From contig FMBT01000310.1 of NCBI GenBank assembly GCA_900095095.1, positions 466,459 to 530,458 on the forward strand: a stretch of DNA of 64,000 bases. Reading direction: 5' to 3'. Both the position numbers and the translations under genes were made by a program. Of this stretch, positions 11,073 through 21,859 are shown piece by piece. The stretch is from Fragilariopsis cylindrus CCMP1102. Lineage: Eukaryota > Bacillariophyta > Bacillariophyceae > Bacillariales > Bacillariaceae. Below the pieces are notes generated by a model. The model made no database searches, was not told the origin of the DNA, and saw only the letters and a list, made by a program, of their open reading frames with translations. The number at the start of each line of letters is the position of its first letter. Within the stretch, counting starts at the first letter, position 1.

Positions 11073-11895
11073 TACACGTGTTCTATTTTGTTATATTTCA
11101 ATCCCTCAAACTGATTCGTCTATAGAATGAATTAAGAATATGATGTACTTGCTGCGCAGGTGTCATTCATTCGCATTAACGTGTGATAATCGAATCAACA
11201 GGACCGTATTGTATTATTATCGAATTGGAAGCCCTTCTATAGTACCGTTGTGCGTGTCCTTGTGCTTTACCGTCGTCGTATATTATTGAGATCATCTTTA
11301 TATTCCACGCAACGTAACAACATGACTTTTCTCGACAGGTAGGAATCTATTTGTACAATCTTATCAAAAATTAGGTTCATTGTCACTTAACCTTTCTTTT
11401 CTTCTCCCGTTATTCGATTTACCTTTTTGGAAAACAATGGTTCGTTTATTCTTCTTCGCTTATTTATGCTCTCCTTTTCTCCCTCTCCTACACGCTTACT
11501 CACTCAAATCACACACCACACAACGCCGACAATCGATACCCAATTACTTACATATTTTATGTGGTCATCTCACGAAACATTGGCATTTTTATGTGCTCGC
11601 TTGGTGCTGCATCGATTGTTTGATTGTACAATTTTCGTTATTATTAAACATACACATACATACATACATACAGGGAAAGGTCGAAGAAGATCGATACTTG
11701 AAAGTACAAGAAAACCAATGGTTGGAAAAATTACGTACTTTAAAAGCTCAAGAAGAAAAGGATCGTCATCAGAAGCATCAAGATGAAGTCGTTGGTCCTG
11801 TGAAAAAAGATCTTTTTGATTTATTATCCAAAACAGGTGATACAATTTCCGACGAAGGATTAGAAAATCTTGCCAAGTTCCGACTTGATCTTTAA
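10848..11895 (+). CDS. mitochondrial ATPase inhibitor (IF1)-like protein
   Basis: Exon 1 is 10848-10973 (ATG to a GTACGT donor) and exon 2 is 11674-11895 (after a CAG acceptor, to TAA); both junctions are phase 0, giving 115 residues. The N-terminal 30 or so residues are basic, Ser-rich and free of acidic residues (Arg at 11, 19, 28, 29), as in a mitochondrial presequence. The block S-F-E-E-K-V then E-E-D-R-Y-L-K-x-x-E-x-x-W-L-x-K-L matches the inhibitory helix pattern of IF1 proteins (F-x-K-R-E-x-A-x-E-x-x-Y-x-R-x-x-E-x-E-x-L). It is followed by a charged helical region rich in Lys, Glu and His. IF1 binds F1-ATPase and blocks ATP hydrolysis. The 700 bp intron is long for this window and holds a CA repeat; a further small exon cannot be excluded. 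Confidence 0.6.
11037..11070. repeat. (CA)n microsatellite in the IF1-like intron
   Basis: About 16 to 17 uninterrupted CA dinucleotides lie within the large intron of the IF1-like gene. Confidence 0.95.
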
Positions 11896-12004
11896 AACAA
11901 GATAATAACAGTAGCAATAATAATGATAATGATAGCACTATTCGTGTTATATACTGTACTTTCCAAAAATTATCTCAAGAATATCTTCGAGGGTTAAGAA
12001 AGAT

Positions 12005-12036
<32 letters not shown>

Positions 12037-12353
12037 AAACGTAAGACGAACAACAAAAATACCATCTGAAATAGCATCAAGCTCAATATTATAACAATAG
12101 CGATCCGTTTCACGTTGAGAAATTTAAAAGAAGAAGAATATAAATTATAATTGATGATTGTATAGTATTATGAGTGTGTGTAAGTGTGTGTGTGTGTGTC
12201 TTAAATTATATATGTATTATATGTAGGAGTATGGATTAGAATAGTATTCTCCGGATCAATCAGATTCTTGTTCTCATTTACATATGAGTAGACAAAATGT
12301 TGTAGCAAGATTAGTAGAAAATAAAATGGTGGACCATCATTGGTCTCTTAGTT
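11896..12353. other. intergenic, convergent gene ends
   Basis: This region lies between the 3' ends of the IF1-like and MATE-like genes. It contains a tetranucleotide GAAA tract (about 12006-12038) and a short GT run (12177-12200). No coding signal is seen. Confidence 0.5.
12006..12038. repeat. (GAAA)n microsatellite
   Basis: Eight or so consecutive GAAA units lie in the region between the convergent IF1-like and MATE-like genes. Confidence 0.9.
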
Positions 12354-14770
12354 TTAACAATCTTCGATTTTAGTAGAAGTCGGAATTTCGCTCACCGTTC
12401 CCGCCATGCTGGACGACACGGCAATAGGTTCAATCGATTCCGATTTCTCGTGGTTCCTGTCCGTACTATCAGCCTCGTCATCCTCGTTGTCATTGACCAC
12501 CTCCTCTAATCCCTTGTTGTTAGTCGGCTTCGCTACTTCGTCACTCCAGGGCCCTTTCATTCCGTTCTGCATACGCTTGAGGTTGAAGTGAATCCTTGGT
12601 AATGATGTGAGAATAAGAATCATTTGAGGAATGTTCATTGCGATGTAGTAAGAAATTGCTTGGTCTTTGAAGTCTGTAGGGGCTAACGTGACAACAAGTA
12701 TTGCTGGTATATACATAAAACCGGCCGCAAGAGTACTGTATAGCAAATAATCAAAATCCTTCATAGAAATAAGCACTGCCCTCAAGACAATAAAGATCGA
12801 ATCTGTTGATTGTGAAAATGCAAGAGCATTAAAGGTAAATGGTAAAGTGAATTTTCCTCCTAAAGCATTTGTTCCGAAAACTTTCGAGAAGAAGGGGACA
12901 CATTGAGTATCGTAGGCGAATTCGCAAGAGTTTGTACCAGCATCGTATGCAATCGGAAACACGAAAGGGACGATAGATACTATAATGACTGGAATGAAAA
13001 CCAGCACACAAATTACAGTAATACGTGTGAATGCGATGTATCTCTTGAATCTTCCCCTTGCTATCATGAATGACCCTGCAAGCGTCGTAACGATACCCAT
13101 AGTGTATGCATATGCAACTCCGAATGCGGGCTCTTCGGATTGCAATGCAGTGATTCTGTTAAAGAAGGATAAGTAGAAGAGAAGAGTTTCACGCCATTGA
13201 TAATGCATGAGCAAAACATAATGTGAGGTGAATGCGGTCCTACGCCAAAATCGGAACCGCTCTTACATTGACAGGAACATAATAACTTACTGGTATCCGA
13301 TTGCCTGGTCTTTCAATAGGGCTAAATAAATCGTAACCAAAGTTGCACCCTCAAGGACAAGATCTATTACCATTATCTTCAAGCCATCCATCAATAATGC
13401 TCTGGAATAATTTTCAGAATCTGATTTTCCAGTGTCATTTTCAACTTGGCTATGTTCCTCTGTGGCGTCACTTTCACGACCGAAAAGTTCCTTCATAGAA
13501 ACAATAAGCTTGGAAAAAGATAGAGAGACACCAGTATCTTCACGAATGGTGGAACCAATTGGAGTCATCAAATAGATGATGCTAAAGATAGGGATACCAG
13601 CTGCTTGGCAAAACTCTGACAAACCCATCAAAGTCAACGTATTGGGAAAAGTAGATACTTGCGTGTACTGAAATAAAAAGAAGTTGAGCTTAGTCATAAT
13701 TATACATCCCCAACACAGTATATGAAATTCGAATACAAAACGTTTTTTCGTATTGAATAGATTAAAATCGTACTTACCCAAACGATTCCTTGAATTGCGA
13801 ATGCGCAAAATGCAGTCCAACCGTACGCATTAATGTTTCTTGATCCAAACATTAATCCACTCATTACCATACCAATTTGTACAAAAATTACTTTCCAGGA
13901 TTTCAACAACCATAGCGGAATAATATTATCAGAGTCATAGTTTCCAATGAACTCGCAGTCTGGATATAATAACATCGAGTTTTCCAAGCCAGGACTCGCA
14001 AAAAAATCTCTTGCTGGTTGGATAAAAACAATAATCGTACCAATTATACCAGCAATAATTCCAGCTAGGATACTACCAACTAACCCTGTATGGACCAATT
14101 TATCAGTGATTTTCTTATCGCCACGTCCTAGAGCGTACATCATTCTAACCATAACGATATCTTCGATGAACTGGAAAATCTGGTCGAAGGGCGCCATAAA
14201 GACCTGAACAGACATCAACCTGTTGTTGTTTTGAATAGAGTACAAGGTTTAGTTTATCAAAAGTGAGAGGGAGAATAGTATTGGTATGAGTGGTTCTAAT
14301 CGTGCTGTCGAAATAGAAAGATGATCGATCACAAGAGAACAGCAAAATAACGAAACTGCTTACGCGTTACGCTCGTTTACTGCCATAGTTGCCTGGTAGG
14401 ATCTGTTCAGCGTGATAGAAAGACCAATTAATACACCAATGTAGGCGATCAGTCCTAAGTTAAAGAGTTTTGTCAAGGGGTATTCTAGTCGTCCCATATT
14501 GGCTAGAAACTTAGGTTCTTTTCTATGTTTATCTTTCTCGTATTCTTCCTTTTCTTCTACAGTTTTAGACAATTTCACATAAATTAATGGAATGAACTGA
14601 ACAATGGCCAAGACGAGATAAATTTGTGGGTAGGAAATTTCGCTTTTATTTGCGTCGCAACAATCCTTTGTCGGTAAATCGGGACCGCAATTGGCATCAG
14701 GAAATATACACTCTCCGTTGTTGTCAAGAGTCCCATTGACATAACTATGATCGGTATCATCTGTGCCCAT
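12354..14770 (-). CDS. multi-pass membrane transporter, MATE/MOP-superfamily-like
   Basis: Four exons join cleanly in phase: 14770-14364 (donor GTAAGC), 14219-13778 (GTAAGTA), 13667-13291 (GTAAGT) and 13239-12354. This gives 703 residues with no internal stop. The intron between exons 3 and 4 is only 51 bp. The protein has about ten or more hydrophobic segments. The first cytosolic stretch is Lys/Glu-rich, and a charged loop (about 20 Asp/Glu/Ser residues) splits two membrane halves. The segment M-x-Y-A-L-G-R-G-D-K-K-I-T-D-K-L followed by a Gly/Ile-rich helix resembles the G-x-G-D/N-x-x-x-A loop of MATE transporters. The tail is acidic and cytosolic. A drug/cation antiporter role would follow from MATE membership, but the family call rests on overall pattern and is moderate. 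Other multi-pass transporters remain possible. Confidence 0.55.
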
Positions 14771-15178
14771 TTTATATAGTTTATTACAACAACAACAACA
14801 ACAATAGTAATAGTAACAGTAACAGTAACATAACAACAACAACAACAACAACAACAAAAGGGGGGAGTAAGAAAGAAAGGATATGGATACAGTTAGATAT
14901 TAAGTTTAAATATATAAATCAATTACATTCTCTTGATGCTGTTGTCTCTACCAACTTCAGTTCTTACAATAATAGAATGGGAATGTTCCCGCATCACAAA
15001 TTCTTGGGTCTGCCATTGTCCACTAAATCCTTGGTTTCGTAGTTCTAGTTCGACGTTTCTTTCTTTCTTTCTTTCCGTGTCGATTCTTGATCGTACGATA
15101 CAGTTTTTATGACGAATGAATCAATCAATCAAATTAGAATAAACACAAAGAAGATTACTTCAAGTAGTGTGTGATAAG

Positions 15179-15520
15179 AACAGATTAGATCACTTCACGT
15201 ACCTCTACTCTAATTCACGCAACATTATATCTTGCATGCCGAATAAGTCCTAATAAGTCGAACAGATTAGATCACTTCACGTATCTCTACTCCAGTTCGC
15301 GCAACAGGGTGTCAGTTATTTAAGGTAGCGCGAAACGCTACCTAAGTTTCAATGTGTTCTTTGTTGTTCTATGTTGAAACATTCACATTAAGTAGTGAAC
15401 TATATATTTTTGTACGTAAAGAACAAGATAACAATGAGTAATACCGTAGAATCTAATTAACATTCCAAGCATAAATTCACTTCACGTCACCTCTAGTTCA
15501 CGCAACATTATAACATCTTT
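15179..15520. repeat. three imperfect copies of a 45 bp noncoding repeat
   Basis: The word AGATTAGATCACTTCACG followed by TA-C/T-CTCTACTC and TTC-A/G-CGCAACA occurs at about 15181-15225 and 15263-15306. A shorter relative (CACTTCACGTCACCTC...TTCACGCAACATTATA) lies at about 15478-15515. The spacing of the first two is 82 bp. They are not in a coding frame. Confidence 0.75.
15323..15343. repeat. perfect 8 bp hairpin
   Basis: AGGTAGCG is followed by a five-base loop CGAAA and CGCTACCT. The right arm with its extension (CGCTACCTAAGTTTCA) recurs near 15549-15565, where the left arm is missing. Function unknown. Confidence 0.7.
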
Positions 15521-17231
15521 CAATCAAAAATTGACCCTGCCTGGCATGGCGCTACCTAAGTTTCATGTTGTTTTATGTTGAGCATTGAAACATTCTAATC
15601 GTGTATCATCTTAAACCGACACGTGCAACTTTTTTCATACTTTCGGTACTTATAAAAACTAATACGTCTGGTGCTTGACTATTTTGATTTGTTATTGATA
15701 TATTGATGTGCCTGTTATTGATATCATTATTGTCAATTCTATTATTATTGATAGTAGTTGTTAGTAAAATTTTGCTACTACTTCTTGTTGTGAGTGAATC
15801 TTAAAAGTAACTAAACAAAAGAGAGAGAAGAAAAAGAGAGAGAGGCCTGAGCCCAGCTCGCTCCTAGCAGCCAATTTCAAGGTTTGGGTGGAATGTATGT
15901 GTATTCACGGCAAGCTTTAGCTTTTTTTTAGTGCAATAGCTCCCTTTTTCTAGTTCTATTTTTACTCCTAGCATCCAATCATTCAATCTGTCTATTATAA
16001 AGTCTAAGCTGTACATGAGCGTAACACTCAAGTTAGGGCTAATGATGAGTTGATTGTTGTGTTACTGAGTTGACCTACCTCTAGCCAAGTGAATGGATAG
16101 TTAGAAATGCTCCTATAGGACCTCTGTAACCTCATCAACAGTAGCTTCTTCAGCTATCTTCCTGTTCTAAATTCCAGTGCTTGATGGAATATGTAGCAAT
16201 TTCCAGGTTTCTTCTCTCTTACTCGTCATCTGAGATGTGATGATGATCTGATGGACTTTATCATCATATTATAATTATATATACTGTGATTCCTACTATC
16301 CATTCCTCTCCTCCTACTTCTAAAATCAAAGCTAACTACAATATCTGTGTGTACAGTAGCCTTGGGTACTTTATTCTTTATCCTGAAATTTATATATACA
16401 TAATGCTGTTTGCTTTTTTTCTTGTGTGTGTGTGTGTGTGTGTTTTTAAGTTGGAAAGCCAAAAGACATACAGTGTATTTGCTGGTAGTACGTACTGGTA
16501 CATCCTTGATTTGAAAAAAATCATAAAGATCAGCAAAACTCACATTGCGTGCGCGATGATTATTGTCACAGCTACAATTGAATCAAATGAGTCAAAAGAT
16601 TCAGCTCAAATATTTGATTTGTGAGCTGAATGATTTTCAGCTCATGGGACTCAAATATGACTCAATTTTTTACCTGGCCCTGTGGTTAAGCCGCGTGTAG
16701 GGTTTTCACTTATTAAAAAAACATTTACGCGCGATAAGCAGCGAGGCATGGATAGAGAGAGAAAAATGAGGAGGAGGAGAGAAAAAAATTGGCTTGCGCA
16801 AAAAGTTCGTTGCTTAAATCGCAGGGTGAGACTTAACTTCAAAACACACTTATGCAACGAAGTGAAATCGTCGCCAAAATTTATTTTTGTGATGTCGAAA
16901 GACAAAAATGTTAACATACCGCTAAGCATACTTACTATTATTGAAACATAGATGATACGGTAGACGAAACATAGTTAGTTATAAGCTCCATCTGCTCACT
17001 CACTCATCGATCGTATACGGAAATTATAAATGATACTCTCTTTGGTACTGCTGTGAAACAAGTCTAAAAGAACACAAATACTGATCTAGAAAAAAATTCA
17101 TTCGTTCATTCCGACTAGCAAGACCTTTTCCCCAGCCAGACTAGAACTGATACGATTTTGACATCACTTTCAAGTAAAAAATCCTGCCTCAATCTGGTTA
17201 AATTTGTGTAGCCAAGACAAAATTATCAACA

Positions 17232-19000
17232 ATGCCGCGAATGCGAAATGTTTTGCAGCAGAGAGCTGAACGGAAACGGAAACAAGAAGAGAATAAAAAA
17301 GTGTTATTAGAAGTAGAAAAATATCCTCCTCAATGTGATCCCAAAGACAATGAGATAGAATTTAGTGGTTTGTATGTCAAGGCGCAGGTCGAACCGGATG
17401 GAATAAGTGCTGGTTCAATATACTCACTAGAGGCGAAGCCCACCAGAGCAACTATGGCAGAAACATTTTCCTCCGGAGAAGAAAATACCGCATATTCGGA
17501 AGATGATGACCACATTATCTTCACGGAACCTAAGAAAAATCTCACCTTTTCACAACATGATCGGAATCGTCTTGATGATAAAGGAGAATTTACTGATCTT
17601 GCCTATCAATCGTCGAGAGGAAATATGTTTATCGACTTGGTTCAGGAAGATGAAAGAAACAAGAATGTTGGGATCGACAGCTCCCAATACAGTAGTTATG
17701 ACGAGGAAGAATGTGATATCGTCGCTGGTAGAGCAACGACGACTCAGATGGATCAGCCCGAAACTATCCAATTTGTCGATAGCGAGGATGGAAAGGTCTT
17801 CGCTATTACACCACGAGTTGGTAAGAAAGTTTACGCTACAGAAGAAGAGAGTATCGAAAATGAAGAATGCTCGAAAACATTGAATACAAATCTTGATTCA
17901 CTCAATTATCTTCCTAGTTTGAGCGAAGATGATAGTGCTCAGATGGATCAACGGGATCTAACTCAAAACAATACAACCATAACCACAACCGTTTTCACCG
18001 TTTACAAGTAGACATCAGAGAGGGGAATCGTATGAAGAAGATGATCAATGCGGCGGAGTTTATGACAATGGTGATATTCACGAGGCAGAAGAAGCTTCTA
18101 TTCCCCAAGGCAACTCCGAATTGTCCGAATTGTATGACTGTGATGATGGAGAGCTGTATTTTCCTGATAATAATTTAGAAGATCACCAGCAAGGAGAGGC
18201 GTTTGATCCTAATAACCAAGTTCGATCGTACGATTTTGAAGAAGACGGAACCTTTTTCGAACAGTTACGTTCCGAACATACTCAGCCCGTAAATGATGGG
18301 CCATCTCAGTCCGAACATTGGCGGTCAATAAAGGAGGAAATCCACTCTGGACATCCACAGTCAACGCATCAAAATGGTGCGTATCTTGATACGGCCAACG
18401 GCGAACAATACTTACCGAATGCATTGTCAGATCCTGATAGTAACTCTTCGTGGGAAGAAGGCAGTTTTGGTACCGGTGCATCAAGAACTATGAGTCGTAT
18501 TGATACTACTTACGATGATGATGATGGTACTTACGCTGAGACCCTCGATGGAACCGAGAACTACTCCGATGACGATAATACATTCGCAGAGTATGATGGC
18601 GATCGACCATTTGTCCGAATCTTAAAGAAATTCCGTGACATGAACGTCGGAGGTCAGAAATTGGGTAGTGAGGAAGTTGAGGAAGAATAGAGGAAACCAT
18701 AGAAGAGCAAAAGATGGACAGACACGACGGGGCAGGCCTTCCAGGAGTCAGACAATGTAAATGTATTTGAACGCCTTGGTGAGATTGGAATAGACATCTT
18801 GAACGAAACCATTGAGCATGCTGAAAAAGCAAATATGTCACCTCGTAAAGAGGCAGAAATCAGGGTGGAACTATTATCAATACCTTCGCCGATCTATTTT
18901 CATGTGGTGCTCCTTCTCGATATTAGTGCTAATGGCATGGCATGCATTTAATAAAGCATGCATTAAAAAGCAGAAGCTCCTCATAATATTTTGCCGATGA
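17232..19000 (+). CDS. acidic protein with C-terminal membrane helix (apparent frame breaks)
   Basis: The ATG at 17232 begins a basic N-terminus (R-x-R-x-V-L-Q-Q-R-A-E-R-K-R-K) and then a long Asp/Glu/Ser-rich sequence. The first frame stops at 18009-18011, but removing one T from a TTTT run near 17990 restores an open frame from there to 18690, with the same acidic composition and repeated Y-x-D-D-D-G-T/D-Y-x-E blocks. Further coding character continues after 18690, in shifted frames, to about 19000, where a hydrophobic helix (R-S-I-F-M-W-C-S-F-S-I-L-V-L-M-A-W) and a basic tail occur. I read this as one gene of about 590 residues, a single-pass tail-anchored acidic protein. Either assembly indels or real decay explain the three breaks. 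No known family is recognised. Confidence 0.45.
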
Positions 19001-19126
19001 TCCTTGAGACTGCTCTATAATAACTTAATTTATAATTGTATTCAATATATTATGATGTTAAATGCCGTCCTTATTTCTTTATTATTCTATTCCTTTTAGT
19101 TGTGCAGGTATGAGTTTCGACCATAG

Positions 19127-21104
19127 CTAAAAGCCATCGCTTTCAAAGTTATACGGCGTCAAGTACAAACGTTCTTCGAGATCCTCTGTCTCACACCAAG
19201 CTTGGTCTTCCGGCCACTTGCTCACCCAATCTTTACATTCACAAAAGGTTGGATCGTGGGCCTCCTCGTCCGTGGACATCAAAGGGCGTGCAACGTTGAC
19301 CCTTCCATCATCTGATACTTTTGCTGCAGTGTCAGGCTGACAGGGCATGACGGGGTCGTCTGGTGGTGCAATGCGATCACGGATCAGACGTTCCAGTTCT
19401 TTTAGTTGTGTCGACTGTATTCGAATGGGATCCTTCAATACACGCCAGTGATTTACCCCTCGCTTGCTTGCCCTGGTGTCGCTCCCGTAACAGGGAGGAA
19501 TCGTTGCCGTTCCTTGGCTACATTGATACATCACATTTCAAGGGGGAATGTAAGACAACGAAGAAAAGCTGTTAGTTCGTGCTGCATATTATCTAACCTT
19601 AGTAAAAAAAAGTCTAAAGAAATTATTAACTTACTATCGGTAGTAGTACTCCGTACGGGCTCCCAACATCGGCCAATAATTGAACCATTCCGTTTCATCT
19701 CCTCGATTAACCTTCGATGAAGATCGTCCGTATGAACGCCGTTGTATTCCTCCTGTAGGAGTTCACGATAAAGACTCTCGTCATCATCCATTTTTTCACT
19801 TTGCTCGGAAATCCAGATATCCCAGTCCTTTTCTTCGGCGGGAGACAAATTCACCTCATCCATATGTATATTCAACAACTGATTGTTATAGGGATCGTCA
19901 CGGTGTAATTCGTTATGGTAAATAGCATCCGCAACAGTCCGAACAGGATGCTTTTTTACTTGTGGAATACCTTCTGTGGAATTGGAATTGAAAATTCTCG
20001 TTTTCAAGTTCCAAACAGGGGGTGTCAACGGAAAACAACCTGGATATGAGAATTCGATTGGATCTAATCCACATTGTTTGCGTGTACTGAACTCCTTTTC
20101 TCGCCACCGGCATATGACTTTATCTAAATAGCGGTAGGGTGGCGCATCGTCGTACGCGTTCATAAATACAGATATAGCAGCCATTTCGTTATCGTAATCT
20201 ATTGAATAAAAATGATACATCTGTATCTCAGCATCATAGCGTTTCCCTTCTTGGGTATGTTCGGATGGAACGTGTAAATCTGTATGACTTAAATACCACC
20301 AATCACTAAAGCCCTTACTAAAATCAATGCGTCCAAATTTTGATCCACGTCCCTTCACCCGACATTCGAGTTTCACTCCATCGGCTACACCATCCGTGTC
20401 GTTGACCATGTCTTTGTATACAGTAATGGGTTGACCGATCCGTAATCCATGCCTTTCGATTGTAAATTGATCTTGTTTTACTAATTCTTCCATAGAACAA
20501 AAACTATCTTCATATTTCATCCAGTGAAGATCCTACATTAAAGTATAATACAAAAAAGAAAAATTGAATGCATATATACCTGAGTAAGTCAGCCAGTCGA
20601 TATATTATTATTAGTATTATAGAGATGACAAGGATAAGGCATAGGCACTAAGCACAAACTTACGATACATTCGTTGGCAACAAATGAAGTGTTCGGATCT
20701 AATCCAACCTCACGCAATAAGTTGATCGGAGATTGATGGTGTCTACCACATTCATCCGATCCAACCGGACACCAACGACAATAGTTATCTGTAACAGTAA
20801 AATTTATACCCTCGTGCCATTTGTGTGGGTATCCCTCACATTGGTCAAGAGATTCTGTAGTTCGTTCATCACATTTTATCTTCCCCCAATCCTTTGGACC
20901 GTAGTCGATAAATCCATCTTCTCGATTGGTAGTTGTTGTGTCGTAATTAAATCTATCCAAGAAATGTGTGCTATTGTTTTTGGCAGAAACGATGCGACTT
21001 GTATGCGAAGAAACGAAGAAGAAGAAGAAGAGTAGGAAAACCTTGACGATCGACGACAACAAGCCGAAGACGGGATTTTTTCCTGTGGTCAACATCGACG
21101 TCAT
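19127..21104 (-). CDS. secreted alpha-carbonic-anhydrase-like protein, copy 2 (one frame break)
   Basis: Exons are 21104-20664, 20532-19635 and 19517-19127, with GTAAGT donors at both introns and TGTAG/ATGTAG acceptors. A signal peptide (hydrophobic run of Leu/Phe) occupies about residues 1-40. The same landmarks as copy 1 are present: HHQSPINL, HWMKYEDS, SEHTQEG, AEIQMYHFY, the long insert, T-I-P-P-C-Y-G, NHWRV and the Cys-rich tail ending PYNF-ESDGF. The zinc-ligand positions read Trp, Leu and Gln again (DWWYLSH, AEIQ), so the loss is shared. The frame shifts by one base between L-I-E-E near 19710 and the conserved W-F-N-Y-W-P-M-L-G block near 19680. It is divergent with copy 3 across 755 bp. 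Confidence 0.75.
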
Positions 21105-21859
21105 CCTTGTTCTAATTCCTGCTGCTCGACTGGATAGACAGGGTTGTTTTTACTATGTATGTAGTAAATCTCAATGCAAATTATCTGGCTAATAGCGGAA
21201 GCGGTAGAGTTATTCGTGCTTAATAGTACTGTTATGCTAAAAATGTATATAAAGTGACGACGAGTGCATGAGAAGAAGGATTTTTTAGAGAGATAATGGC
21301 GAATGGCTGATTTCGATTTTAGATCGAGAAAAACACAGTATTTACGATTGTAGATTGACGAGAAGAGTAGATTTTTCATAACACTGCTACTAAATAGCTA
21401 ATTCAATCGTGCATACTTCGATACTGTCAAATAATTTGGCCGCCTACAGTATCTAAACTAAGCAAGAATTCGCCGAAAAGTTGACGCGAAGTGTACTCTG
21501 TAGCTAGGGTTTGGAAACTTCAATATATCCATGTCTCAATATTTTTGCGGTACACTCAAAACTTAAAAAATCATTTTGAGAGCTCAAGCCACGGACGCTT
21601 TTTTATCGTGAACAACAAAACATCACATACCGTATGTACTTGAAGTAGCTACTATAGTAGCGTGGAGACTCTCAACTTCACAAATTTGTTTGAAAAAGAA
21701 TCGTTTGAACCACTTCGCACGAAAAACAAGAGAAATCAACAATCGAGAAAGAGAGAAAGGTTTTCTGTCGTCATAAAAAGGAAAACAATAGACTGTACAA
21801 ACATTAATCTAATCAATCATTTTCTATACATTTAAGTAGTAGAAGAGGAATAGCATAAA
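21105..21859. promoter_or_regulatory. shared divergent promoter region of CA-like copies 2 and 3
   Basis: The two CA-like genes are transcribed away from each other from this 755 bp stretch. No TATA box or clear palindrome is evident. A small minus-strand frame (21101-21379) lacks any recognisable feature. Shared control of the two genes is plausible but not shown. Confidence 0.4.

Larger units (their letters stand above)
14771..17231. other. 2.4 kb gene-poor intergenic region with dispersed repeats
   Basis: AAC and AACAGT repeats (14786-14860) lie just upstream of the MATE-like ATG. The block 15179-15560 holds partly repeated segments and a hairpin (see separate entries). A TTTC tract sits at 15057-15076 and a GT run at 16424-16443. 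GAGCTGAA...TTCAGCTC near 16622-16645 forms a small hairpin. Open frames here (for example 16682-16951) have no recognisable features. No tRNA fold is convincing. Confidence 0.45.

Noticed and set aside
16226-16951. Overlapping open frames on both strands in the gene-poor interval
   Set aside because: Short, mutually antisense, and without recognisable features; one includes a GT repeat translated as Val/Cys.
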